A stretch of DNA of 64,000 nucleotides from Anthostomella pinea (GCA_963556695.1 CAUWAG010000010.1:4774001-4838000); one strand, 5' to 3'; counted from the stretch's first letter, positions 35,078 through 46,034 are shown. Translations and numbers: made by a program. The notes: generated by a model from the letters alone, not told the origin.

Positions 35078-36275
35078 GGTTCGGCGTGGATGTGGGCTGC
35101 CGCTGGTGTCGTTGGGTATTGCGACTGTCACTCATCTTGCTGTCTCGGACTAAGGCTGGCAAGAGTGATCAAGGAGCGTCTTTAATGTCGAACTGTCTGC
35201 TCCAGACTTTCTGCAATCAGGACACGCATTATGGGGAGGATGAGGATGGCCACCCTCTCTCGAAAATCAACATCTCGTTGGTCTGTCTGTTCTATATGTC
35301 CCACTGGGATAAGGGGTTTATGGGGTTTGTACCCCTGAGACAGATATGATGAGAATGTGACCTTAAGGGCCTAACTGGTGGAGCTAGCGTCGCGCCTTGG
35401 CCATGGGTCTGGATTATAAATCGGGTTTTGCGACGTCCAGTTCGAGTGCAGTGGGATGAGAGTGGTGTTTGAGAAAAACAGAAACCAGGGGATACTTTTC
35501 GTATCGTCATATCATAAGGCGTTTTCTTGTCGAGGCAGACGGGGCGGACGCCGGGCGATCATATGCATCGAATCAGCGGGTCACTACGTTCTGCTTTCTC
35601 AAGTAGCGTGTGTCTGGGTATGGGATAACCAAAGGTAACCTTTGCCACCACACCTTACAGTTATGGTTGCTAGAGGAGCTTAGCAGTGACAGCCCGTCGT
35701 CGTGATCCGGCAGTCAGACAGTTATACGGGATAACAACACCCCGTATGGCTACTGTACCTACCTTACTGTTCGATTGGTCGGTTAGAAGCCTGAAAGGAG
35801 AGTGGTTCGGGCTTACCGCGCAGGTGCTGACTTAGCTTCGTCTTCTGCTGAGATTGTGGTCACCGAGCTCACGCACAACCTCAGGGATTAGGTTGATCAA
35901 ACTGGTGGGTATGTCAGGTATGTGTTGACTCCAAGTTGAAAGCATCGGTCGCGACCGTGGTTCCCCTCATATGGACGTATTTATTTTGGCCGGCATCCTC
36001 TCATAATTATTTACTTATGGTCGGGCTTGCGAAGTCGCAATGACATTGAGATGGATTTACTATATTTCAACAGGGGTGATACGTCCTTTCTAGCCCGCCA
36101 GATGCCCTCGTTCATATATCTGGGACTTACATGATAGGACGTTTGGCCGTGACAACACGAACTAGTTCAGGGCGTATGCCGAATCCTTGCTCCTAATAAA
36201 TCGCCAAAGGAGGGGGTGGTGGTGGGTTGAAGATGGGAGAGTAGGCGTTGGCGACCTTGTCACAATGGATCTGCT
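35078..36275. other. Intergenic, no gene recognised
   Basis: No supported frame, RNA gene or repeat was seen. The right end is the 3' region of the secreted-protein gene on the minus strand. Confidence 0.45.
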
Positions 36276-37016
36276 TTAGAAGAACACCGCAAGGTCAAGT
36301 GGCCTCTTGGTATCGCCCAACGTCGCGTCGTCGGAGCTCTCGTCCTCGGAGGCCCCTGCCTCCTTGCTCACTTCCTCGTCCCCGTGAGTCGTGATGAGGT
36401 ATGCGCGGACCTTACGTGAGGGCAGATACTTCCCGAGCATGTACTTCAGACCGAACGGACTGCCGTTGCTCATGTCCCTGAGCTTCGCGAAAGCCTCCTT
36501 ATTGATGCTCTCGGAGACCTCCAGCGTCCCGGGCTCTTCGGGGTTCCTCCCCATTATCTTGTAGGCCGCATTCACGGCCTTTTCGATGACGTCACTACTG
36601 ACGCGTATGTACTCGACGCTCTTCATCTCCTCAAGAGGCTGCTTGGCCTCGTGGACCCAGGCGCCCATCATCAACTCGTGGAGTGGCTTTCGTGCGGGCG
36701 CGTCGTCCCATCGATTCAGGGCGTGGAGCAGGTACATGCGGCCTGCGTTCAGGTCATACGCAAACTTGTCCACTGGGACGATGGCATCCTGGTGGCCAGT
36801 GCTGAAGACACCGTACGCCTGGATCTTGAGGTCCGGATCAATACCGTCGGGCTTGTAGCTGTATGGGGAGCCCTTCTGGAATGGGTTTGGGACGTCGGCT
36901 CGTCTATGGATGTGGGTGGCGGCGTTATGCGGCTCGATGCGAAATGCTGTTGCGGCGGACAGAGCATCTGGCAGGAGCAACGCTCCTACAACGATCTTCC
37001 AGAAAGTGCTAACCAT
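36276..37016 (-). CDS. Secreted protein without cysteines, unknown family
   Basis: Single exon, 246 residues from the ATG at 37016. The N-terminus MVSTFWKIVVGALLLPDALSA is a signal peptide, and an HRR pair near residue 38 could be a propeptide site. The mature part is helical and polar, for example HEAKQPLEEMKSVEYIRVSSD, with an acidic tail (EDESSDD). It has no cysteine, so it is not a disulfide-rich effector. A TATATAAG lies about 90 bp upstream. The gene is the last intact one before the AT-rich repeat block, which begins about 300 bp beyond its start. Function is unknown; an effector-like role is only a guess from secretion and position. Confidence 0.72.
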   Translation of the reverse strand: MVSTFWKIVVGALLLPDALSAATAFRIEPHNAATHIHRRADVPNPFQKGSPYSYKPDGIDPDLKIQAYGVFSTGHQDAIVPVDKFAYDLNAGRMYLLHALNRWDDAPARKPLHELMMGAWVHEAKQPLEEMKSVEYIRVSSDVIEKAVNAAYKIMGRNPEEPGTLEVSESINKEAFAKLRDMSNGSPFGLKYMLGKYLPSRKVRAYLITTHGDEEVSKEAGASEDESSDDATLGDTKRPLDLAVFF

Positions 37017-37100
37017 GATTTCAGAGAGACTTGGTGTAGTGAAGTAACGAGTTCTTACGAGCTGATGCAGAGTGACGGTCACGCACAAGGACCCTACACT

Positions 37101-37111
37101 TACTTATATAG
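37101..37111 (-). promoter_or_regulatory. TATA box of the cysteine-free secreted gene
   Basis: On the minus strand the sequence reads TATATAAGTA, 85-95 bp upstream of the ATG at 37016. Spacing and sequence are both good for a fungal TATA element. Confidence 0.55.
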
Positions 37112-37364
37112 CATATTCACAAACATTCTGGAGTCGGCGAGGAGCCTCCAAGCTTCGCCAATGCCAGACCAACGCCATGAAAGGCGTTTGTCTCGCCACT
37201 CTATTTCCAGAGACTAGCCAATCAGGGGCTAATTATGGGGCGTGGTTCTGGTATGGCCAATCTCTGGTCTGAGGCCTGGATGCGGTCTCCTTACATGTAT
37301 GGGACCACATCCCTTAACACCTCCTAATCAATCCCCATTGATAATAATAACTTTATATTTATGG

Positions 37365-37600
37365 ATGTCAGGGGTTTAGATGGGGTCAGGGTGGGATGGT
37401 GGTCGGTGTCTTGACTATAGATCTATGGGGAGATCCCTACCTAAATATAGCTATGAGAGCCCTTTAATGCCCGGCTGCTTAACACCAGAAATAAACCTGC
37501 TATAACGGTTCCTTTCACCCCCTTTACGTCCCTTTTACCCCTTACAACATGCTACTAGCTGTAGCTATACTTAATAAGCATTAATATTTTTATATACTTT
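37365..37600 (+). repeat. Dispersed repeat, less mutated copy (empty pogo site)
   Basis: This stretch aligns with 40217-40434 and continues at 42410-42440, so it is a paralogue lacking the transposon that sits between those. Against it the other copy has G-to-A and C-to-T nearly throughout: GAGAGCCC becomes AAAAGCCT and GCCCGGCTGC becomes ACCCAGCTAC. Confidence 0.75.
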
Positions 37601-38687
37601 TATAACTATCGTGTGTTACTAGCCATTATTTACCTTTATAATAAGGTAATCTTTTCAACCTTTAAAGTAGCTGATTTATGTAATAATATTAAGAGATCAA
37701 TAAAGCTTTAAAACGTTTAAAAACGCGATGAAATCCAATTTAATTACGATATTATCGCTTAGTTAAGTAAGCGGTATATATATACACGTAATAAAATTTA
37801 ACCTTATTAATAAAGCTTTTAATTAACGCGTTATTACTTTTAATATTATCTAGGTTATTATTTACTTGTTTTCTGGTTTTTTATAATTTCGTAGTTATTT
37901 AAAGATCTTTTTGCTTTCGTATTTACAATTATGGTTAAAATCTTATTAATTTTATCGCGGCTACTTATAATACTACGTTATTTATCTTTCATAACGCTTA
38001 GTTAAATCAAACTGTTATATATCGAATTATACGCTTTAATCACGATTGTTTCATCGTTATTTTTTAAGATTTAAAAACTTATTGTAACTATTATGATACC
38101 GTTTTATAATGTTATAGTTTAATTACCGCGCCACGTAATTTACTTACTAGACAATTTTCCGCGGATAAATTTTTACAAAGTAGCCGTTTAGACTTAAAAC
38201 GTTTATAAATTTTCAATTTTAACCTTAATAACGTGGCTTTTTTTCTTTTTAGCCTTATCAGGGTTTAAGTTATTTATTAAAATAGTCGTTTTAAATGTGG
38301 CCGTTTTCCTCGTATTTCTAACAGCGGTTTTTAACTTTAACCTTATTGTTGTACTTTTAATCATTATAATAAGACGTATTTTTAACTTTATTATCGCCTT
38401 TTTCGTTCATATAGTTTTAAAACTTATTAATAAAGTCGTTTTTAAGAGCTTAAATCTTTATATTAACGATATATCGTAAGAAGAAGCTTTTATTTTATTT
38501 TATTTTATAAGCGCTGCCGAGAAAAAAGACTTATTATCACGCTTAAATAAACGTATTACTCATATTTATATTTCTTATTATTAAGTTGTTAAACTTAATT
38601 ACGTACGTAATTAAGTACTCGCTTTTATATTTGTAAACTTAAAGATTATTTTATAAGAGTTCTGTTAAATCGACTGTGTTTAAATAG

Positions 38688-39480
38688 GTGGCCAGCCAAC
38701 TGTGTCCATTAACAGCTGTCAGGGAGTTGGGCACACCACATAGTCCGGTGCGACCGTGGAACCTGCCAGCGCACCTAACATACAGCCAATATACCGCCAT
38801 TCAAGGTATTTCTGTCCATCTAGTCCATTCATCTCGTCAACTGCCATTCGCTTCGTCTATTCATCTAGTTGTTCAACCGGCTATTCAACCGCCAGACCTC
38901 CGCGCGTGGTGCCTTGCGACCGTGATACCTGCAACAGCACCTAACGTACGGCCATTCCAAGGTATATCTGTCCATATGGTCCATTCGGTCTGGTCTTCCA
39001 TCTGGTCTGATCTATCTGGTCCATCTGGTCTGATCCCATCTGGTCCATTGGCAGCCAGGTGACGGCACCGCCGCGCGACAGCAATAGGTGCTACTGCCAC
39101 CAATATCTGTCTGGATGTGGTGTGCTCAACTGGCTAGATGTGGTGCGCTCATCTCCAGAACGTGGTTTGCTCAATTCAGAACATGTGGTGCGCCCAATTC
39201 AGTTGTGGTTTGCTCAATTCAGAACGTGGTGTGCTCATCTCATAAGTGGTGTGCTCAACTGAAAATTGTGGTTTGCTTAATTCAGAAGTGGTTTGCTCAA
39301 TTGAGATGTGGTTTGCTCAACTGACCAGATGTGGTGTACCCAACTGGCGACAATAGTACCTGGCGCTGCACTCTGATGCGCACCTATTAAAAGGTATATC
39401 TGTCTATTAGATGGTCGGGCATCTGGAATGGTCCGGGCATCTGGTCTGTTGATCGCATCGCTGCGCGACGTTGATACCAG
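38688..39480. repeat. GC-normal minisatellite island inside the AT-rich block
   Basis: Three degenerate repeat classes occur. At about 38750-38990 and again near 39350 and 39470 there are units with GCGAC, CCTGC, GCACCTAA and AAGGTATATCTGTC. At 38970-39055 there are ATCTGGTC units. At 39117-39340 about eleven units of the form GTGGTKTGCTCAAYT occur, 17-25 bp apart. It shows no RIP-like erosion and no credible protein. Confidence 0.7.
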
Positions 39481-39531
39481 CAATTAGGTGGGATTCCCAC
39501 CTATTAGCATGTATAACCGCGTAAGTATAAA

Positions 39532-39786
39532 TGTGACGGTCTGACCTCCTGTACGTCTGTCAGCCCATCGATGTGGTCAGTGCGCTGCATCAGGTGACCT
39601 GGCGCACAGGACGTGTTGCCACAGCTGTACTAGATTGGGTAATTGTGGGGCGGGTTGAAGGATCTTTAATCCCACCAGAATTAGCTGGCGGGTCAGATCC
39701 TTCTTCTCCTCCCCACCGAGAGATTCTTACACATACGTAGTGAAAGCAGGACTGTTACGTCCACTCCATATTTACACTTCGTGACA
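39532..39786 (+). mobile_element. Solo LTR, 255 bp, with 5-bp target duplication
   Basis: It begins TGTGACGG and ends TCGTGACA, so it has the TG...CA ends of a retroelement LTR. It is flanked on both sides by ATAAA (39527-39531 and 39787-39791). It is closely similar over its full length to 47047-47301. No internal retroelement coding sequence or primer-binding site is adjacent, so it is a solo LTR. Confidence 0.75.
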
Positions 39787-40216
39787 ATAAAAGAGCTTTT
39801 TAAAACGATTTTTTAATAATTATTACTAAAATTTTGTTAATTAAGCGTTATAAATAAAGCGAAAAAAATAACTTTTTCTTTAATTTTCTTAAAAGTGCCG
39901 TTAGCTTTATCAACTTCGTTAAATTTTTTAATAAACGGGTTTTTTCTAAAAAAAAAAAATTTACTTTTATATGTTTTATTTTAATGAGTTATTTATTACT
40001 TTAACTTTTTATTTTTATTTTTAAAAGCTTAACTTTTCGTTACGCGGTAACGTTATTAATAATCGCGCTTTTGCGCGTAAAGTTAATTATAGTTTTTATA
40101 AAAGGTAGAAAAGTTTTATAAAAGGTGAAAAAGTTGTTAAAGATATATTAAAATGTTTTAAATACTTTTAAATCATTGAATATCTTTTTATTGAATAGTT
40201 ATTAAAACTGTTACTA

Positions 40217-40434
40217 TATAAATATCAACGATTTAAATAAGGTTAAAATATTATTATAATTAATGGTTCAATAATGGGTTTATAAGGGTGATTTTTTTTT
40301 AAATATAGTTATAAAAGCCTTTTAATACCCAGCTACTTAATGTAAAATAATAAACCTATTATAACGGTATTTTTTTTACCTTCTAAAAATTCTTTTTACC
40401 CTTTATAACCTACTATTAATTAAAATTATATTCA
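40217..40434 (+). repeat. Dispersed repeat, heavily mutated copy interrupted by pogo element
   Basis: This is the partner of 37365-37600. Its homology stops at the left end of the decayed pogo element and resumes just after its right end (42410 onwards, ATAAGTATTA against ATAAGCATTA). Confidence 0.7.
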
Positions 40435-42409
40435 ATGTAGATGACAAGTGAGCGGCAATTACAAGCGAACGGCAACTTTTCACCAGCCACTTAACCTTTT
40501 TATCAAGGCTCCTATTTGATCAACCAACAATAATAGCATTGCATTATAGCAAATCAGACTTACAGCTTGCTGTCCAAGCTAAACAACGCGACCCTTATAT
40601 TACTATTGGCAAGCTTTTTAAGACTTTCTATGTCCCATATAATACCTTAAAGGCTAGAATTGCTGGCCAACCATCACGACGTGACAGCATGCCCAATACT
40701 TTGAAACTTACAGTTTCTGAAAAGAATACTATTCTTTCCTTCATTTTTGACCTGAATGCGTGAGTATTTCTACCCCGGCACAGTTATGTTAAAGATATAG
40801 CAAATCAATTGTTGGCAGTATGTGGGGCTGGACGCGTTGGAAAGAACTGGACACGCAACTTCATTAAACGCACACCAGGCCTCCGAACACATTTTTATTG
40901 GAGGATGGACTACCAGAGGACCTTGAACAAAGATCCAGACACAAATCGCGCGTGGTTTTGCCAAATTGTGGCAGCAATCACAAAACATAGTATCTAAGAC
41001 ATAGACATTTATAACTTTAAGACGAGACTGGGTTTATGAAGGGCATTATTGGGTCTGGTATAATCATTATAAGTACTAAAAGACGTGACAGGCCTAGATA
41101 AGCCCAGCAAGGTAACAGAGAATAGTCTATAATAATCTCTGTTATCAAGCTGATGGTTGGGTGGTCCCGTCATTCATTATTTTACATGGCAAAACCTATC
41201 TTGCGTCATAGTATCGCAACATGACATTACCTCGCGATTGGAAGGTGGCCGTGTCTGACAACAGATGTACTACAAATGAGCTTAATTTGAAATTAATTCA
41301 GCATTTTGACAAGTATAACAGACCGTATATAACCGCTAGTAAACGCCTTCTCATCTTAGATGGCCATAAAAGCCACCATTCCCAGGTCTTTAAAAATTAT
41401 TAGCAGAATAATGGTATCATTACCCTTTGTATGCCTGTTTACTCGTTATACAGGTTCTAGCCTTTATATGTTAGCTGTTTTAGCCCGCTCAACGGAGCTT
41501 ATAGTCGCATGATTAAGGATCTCATCTAGCGTTTTATAACCCATGTTTTAAAAGAGGACTTCCTTACAGCGTTTTGTGAAGCATATAACGCTGCTATGAT
41601 ACCAGGAAATATTTGAATAGGTTTCAGTGCTACTAGGCTTGTTCTTTTTGACCCAAAAAGTGTCATTTTGAAGCTGGATGCTGTCGTTGGCGTACGAACA
41701 CTGTTGCCAGACCCCAATCTGCCACCCACTACTTGAACTTCTAAGACGCCTGCCACCATTAACGAAGCGGTAAACCAATCAGTTTATATCCGGAATCGAG
41801 TAAGAAACCACTAGGGAAGCTCACCTATATCAATAATTGATGCGTTGAGCTCATTTTCAAAGGCTACATACAGTCTTATGCACAAGGTCACTTTGGCTGA
41901 TTTCTGGGTCCGCGAGCTAGAGGAGGGCAATCACTTATTAAGTAAATGCCAGAGAACAAAAAACAAACGTCTAGTGAAAGGAGGAGTACTTTCTGTTGAA
42001 GATGCAATATGTGTTGAAGATGCAGTAGGTGTTGAATACACGGATGTTCATTGATTCTATTGATTGTGTTGCTCTGCGTGCAGAGATTAGTCATCTGTCT
42101 TCTTGGTGGGTCAGATGCCCTGTGCGTCTCTGCCCCACTGGAGATCTTCCGGTGTCTATCTCCGGCTCCCATTCAACGGTAGTTGTTGTCCAAAGAGGGC
42201 GGCAGCGCGTAAGCAACGGTGTGGCATTTGCGGCAACACTGGCCATAATGCGCGAACTTGTACAATAGAGATAAAAATGTCTGAGGAAGAGCAATACAAT
42301 TGATTGAATTGAATTGGATGCGTTGTGATTAAGTTATTTAACATGGCAGTTGGGAGGTTGGTAAGACGTTGCCGTTCGCTTGTAATTGCCGCTCGCTTGT
42401 CATCTACGT
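40435..42409 (+). mobile_element. Decayed pogo/Fot1-like DNA transposon, 1975 bp
   Basis: The terminal inverted repeats begin ATGTAGATGACAAG on the left and ACGTAGATGACAAG (complement) on the right. Each contains two copies of ACAAGCGARCGGCAA. The right end is followed by TA; the left flank reads CA, so one target-site copy appears mutated. The internal region matches the intact element at 43219-45078 along its length but has many stops. Confidence 0.85.
40540..42303 (+). pseudogene. Pogo-like transposase pseudogene
   Basis: The frame aligns with the intact transposase at 43317-44972, with many TAA/TAG/TGA codons and frame changes. The initiator ATG is ATA here (G to A). The DNA-binding region is readable (SDLQLAVQAKQRDP, PSRRDSMPNTLKL), as are the catalytic neighbourhoods (LLILDGHKSHHSQVF). 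After the position equivalent to 44559 it has CAA where the other copy has TAA. The end encodes a damaged zinc-knuckle (CGICGNTGHNARTC). Confidence 0.88.
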
Positions 42410-43316
42410 TAATAAGTATTACTATTTTCATAATATTATATTAATAAATAAAACTAAACAAAGATATTTAAATAATACTATTTGAAAAAATACGCAACTA
42501 CGAGTTTATATTTACGGCTTTAAAATACTATAGTTTACCTTATGTTATACTAAGTATTTATTTACGTAATACTTTAATTTTTTCAAAAAGTGTAATATTA
42601 AAGATTATAATTTATATAGTTTATATATCTCAAAAGTTTAGAATTAATCGAGTAAGAATAAAGAGTTAAACAAAGTAGCCAATAAAAGGAAACCGGGTAT
42701 ATAGCTTTTCAAAGTAAAGTGCGGCTCATATATATAAAATATCGTATTATTTTTTATATAAAAGATTATACCCATTGTTAACTAGTTAATATCTATAATA
42801 CATGTTTTATATATTTATAAATTAATAATTATTATACTGTGAAAGGTGTTATTTTCATAACCTCGATTTTGGGTATAAAACTCCCTTTTCTTTACGATTG
42901 ATCTTTGAACGAGAATCTCTTTAAACTTTAAAGATAGTTATATAAGCACCGGGTATTTATAGTATTAAAATTAATAGCGCCAGCCCGGAAGGCTTATAAG
43001 TGGTCCGTGTAGTTAAAAAGATTTCGTTTAAATATTAAAATAAACCTCGCCTTAATTCGATGTTCGGCTTTAACTATGCCGCATAAACTTTAACTATGCT
43101 TTAAATATATGATATAACCCTTTAAAATAAGTTTCTAATAGTGGTAAATACCTGTTAATATAACCAGCGAAAACTTATATATATTATATATTAAAGTTTA
43201 TATTATATATACCGATTAACGTAGCTGACAAGCGAGTTGACATTACAAGCGAGTTGGCACTCGTCATGAACTTTCCAACCAATACGATTCAAACCATCAT
43301 ATCTCCACCAACAACA

Positions 43317-44561
43317 ATGGCACCGCGTTATAACGAATCAGACTTGCAGCTAGCTGTTCAAGCTAAACGACGTGACCCTCATATTCCTATATTTCAGCTT
43401 GCGAAACTCTTTAACGTCCCTTGTTCCACTTTGAGCAATAGAGTCAAAGGAATGCCATCACGACGCGACAGCATGCCCAATACTTTGAAACTTATGGTTT
43501 CCAAAGAGAATGCCATTTGTTCCTTCATTCTCGACCTGGATGCGCGAGCATTTCCGCCCCGGTACAGTTATGTTGAAGATATGGCAAATCAATTGTTGGC
43601 GGCGTGTGGGGCTGGACGCGTTGGAAAGAACTGGACGCGGAACTTCATTAAACGTACACTAGGCCTCCAGACGCGTTTTCATCGGAAGATAGACTACCAG
43701 AGGGTCTTGAACGAGGATCCAGACGCGTATCGCACGTGGTTTTGCCAAGTTGCAGCGGCAGTCGCGAAACATGGTATCCAAGACGCGGATATTTACAACT
43801 TCGACGAGACTGGGTTTATGATGGGCATTATTGGGTCCGGCATGGCCGTTACAAGCGCCGAAAGATGTGACAGGCCTAGACAAGCTCAGCAAGGCAACAG
43901 GGAATGGTCTACAACAATCTCTGCTGTTAATGCTGATGGTTGGGTGGTCCCGCCGTTCATCATTCTACAGGGCAAAACCCACCTCGCGTCATGGTATCGC
44001 GACACGATATTACCACGCGATTGGAAGGTGGCCGTGTCCGACAACGGGTGGACCACGAATGAGATTGGTTTGGAATGGATTCAGCATTTCGACAAGTATA
44101 CCAGACCGCGTATGACTGCCGGTAAACGCCTCCTCATCCTAGATAGTCACGAAAGCCACCATTCCCAGGTCTTTGAGGATTATTGTCAGAACAACGGCAT
44201 TATCACCCTTTGTATGTCTGCCCACTCGTCACACAGGCTCCAGCCTCTAGATGTCGGCTGTTTTAGCCCGCTCAAACGAGCTTACGGTCGCATGATTAAG
44301 GATCTCATCCGGCGTCATATAACCCATGTTTCGAAGGAGGACTTCCTTGCAGCATTTTGTGAAGCACATAACGCTGCTATGACGCCAGGAAACATTCGAG
44401 CAGGTTTCAGTGCCACTGGGCTTGTTCCTTTTGACCCAGAAAGTGTCATTTCAAAGCTGGATGCTGTTGCTGTCATACGAACACCGTCGCCAGACCCCAA
44501 TCTGCCACCCACTACTTGGACTTCGAAGACGCCTACCACCATTAACGAAGCGGTAAACTAA
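43317..44561 (+). CDS. Pogo/Fot1-type transposase, truncated before its zinc knuckle
   Basis: From the ATG at 43317 (MAPRYNESDL) the frame encodes 414 residues; an upstream in-frame ATG at 43266 lies inside the inverted repeat. An N-terminal psq-type helix-turn-helix (about 1-55) and a CENP-B-type HTH (about 60-130, with GRVGKNWTRNFIKR) bind the element ends. The DDE_1 domain follows with catalytic Asp163 (NFDETGF), Asp276 (LILDSHESH) and Asp312 (LQPLDVGCF), the last two 35 residues apart. TAA at 44559-44561 ends the frame, but the same frame is open for 136 codons beyond, and the sibling copy has CAA there. The present frame therefore looks truncated by a C-to-T change. The catalytic domain itself is complete. 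Confidence 0.9.
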   Translation: MAPRYNESDLQLAVQAKRRDPHIPIFQLAKLFNVPCSTLSNRVKGMPSRRDSMPNTLKLMVSKENAICSFILDLDARAFPPRYSYVEDMANQLLAACGAGRVGKNWTRNFIKRTLGLQTRFHRKIDYQRVLNEDPDAYRTWFCQVAAAVAKHGIQDADIYNFDETGFMMGIIGSGMAVTSAERCDRPRQAQQGNREWSTTISAVNADGWVVPPFIILQGKTHLASWYRDTILPRDWKVAVSDNGWTTNEIGLEWIQHFDKYTRPRMTAGKRLLILDSHESHHSQVFEDYCQNNGIITLCMSAHSSHRLQPLDVGCFSPLKRAYGRMIKDLIRRHITHVSKEDFLAAFCEAHNAAMTPGNIRAGFSATGLVPFDPESVISKLDAVAVIRTPSPDPNLPPTTWTSKTPTTINEAVN

Positions 44562-44972
44562 TCGGTTCATATCCGAAACCGAGTGAGAAACCACCAGGGA
44601 AGCTCACCTACATCAATAATTGATGCGTTGAGCTCGTTTTTGAAGGCTACATACGGTCTTATGCATAAGGTCGCTTTGGTTGATTCCCGGGTCCGCGAAC
44701 TAGAAGAGGCCAATCACCTACTAAGTAAACGCCGGAGAACAAAAAACAAACGTCTAATGAAAGGAGGAATACTTTCCGTTGAAGATGCAGTAGATCTTCA
44801 GGCTACAAAGGATGGTACTGAGCTGGCAAAACAGGAAATGGGTGAAAGTAGTCGTCGTCCGAGGCAGGCGGCAGCGCGTGGGCGACGGTGTGGCGTTTGC
44901 AGCAATACTGGCCATAATGCACAAACTTGTACAATAGAGATAGAAACCTCTGAGGAAGAGGAATCCGATTGA
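44562..44972 (+). pseudogene. C-terminal zinc-knuckle part of the transposase, cut off by a stop
   Basis: This continues the transposase frame after the TAA. It encodes a leucine-rich helical stretch (RVRELEEANHLLSKRRR), a basic linker and a CCHC zinc knuckle, CGVCSNTGHNAQTC (spacing C-x2-C-x4-H-x4-C), then an acidic end (SEEEESD). Such a knuckle is common at the C-terminus of fungal pogo-like transposases. Without readthrough it is not made as part of the enzyme. Confidence 0.8.
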
Positions 44973-46034
44973 TTGAATTGAACTGAATGCGTTGTGGTGA
45001 AGTTATTTGACATGGCAGTTGGAGAGTTCATGACGAGTGCCAACTCGCTTGTAATGTCAACTCGCTTGTCAGCTACATTACTTAAAGAGGTAGGTAGTAC
45101 CTTTTTTAATCGAAGTGTCGCTGCCCGCTTTGAATTGCTACTACCTCCTATTTAAATTAAAGCCAGCTTTAAATAATAATATTATCTTTTATAAATTATA
45201 CCGTCGTACACGTTATCCCTTATATCATCCCTTGTTAATTAATATTATTATTAGTGATGTTTTTAATGTTTTTTTATATTGGATAGCTTTAAGCGACGCT
45301 ACTTTAAAGCCTTTAATCTTTAACGCTACTAATACTATTAAAATCGTCGTTAACTTTTAAAATATATATATTATACTAAAATGTTTTTATTTATTTATTA
45401 AATAGTAGTAAAATTGATAGATTTTTTATTTTTAATACCGTTACTAGTGTTAACGACTTTTTATATTTTTACGTACGTACTTACGCTCAATATTACAAAC
45501 GAAATGTTAGTTACCTTGGTTTTCTTTATGATTATTAAATTATACGCCATTTTTACTTACTTAAATAATGATCGACGAGTTTATTAACCGTTAATTTAAG
45601 ATATTTTTACGCTTAATAACGGTTAAGCGGATCTAAAAATTGACGACGAAAGTTGCTGCTAAGTTTAATAACGGCTTTTATAGGGCTGTTATTATCTAAC
45701 GATTTGTTATATTTAGAGTTTTAATTAATAAGGTTTTAATAAAAAGCCTCTTATTAAAACTGCTAGTATTATATATTGTTAAAGGTAGTAAGTGAAAATG
45801 ATTAAGGAAAAGCTTATAAAAAGTCTTATAAAGAAGCTTAACAAAAACATCAACGAAAAGCCTAATAAAAATACTATTATTACCGTTAAAACTTTTTTAA
45901 TAAAGCGATTATTAATAAGATTATTAAAATACCTCCGCTCTTTTTCGCTACATATGCCGTTAAAAAAATTCAACCTCGTTTACTTTTATAATTAAATAAA
46001 GCTCTTTTTAAATAATAAGTACCTTATAAATTAC

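Larger units (their letters stand above)
43219..45078 (+). mobile_element. Near-intact pogo/Fot1-like DNA transposon, 1860 bp
   Basis: Inverted repeats of about 61 bp lie at 43219-43279 and 45018-45078, starting ACGTAGCTGACAAGCG on the left and ATGTAGCTGACAAGCG on the complement of the right, with only two mismatches. The element is flanked by TA on both sides (43217-43218 and 45079-45080), the pogo/mariner target duplication. Each inverted repeat holds two copies of ACAAGCGAGTTG, probably transposase binding sites. It sits in AT-rich eroded DNA but is itself hardly eroded, so it arrived later. Confidence 0.92.

Noticed and set aside
39117..39340. Minisatellite as a CRISPR-like array
   Set aside because: Units are degenerate, spacing is irregular, there are no unique spacers of constant length, and the genome is fungal.
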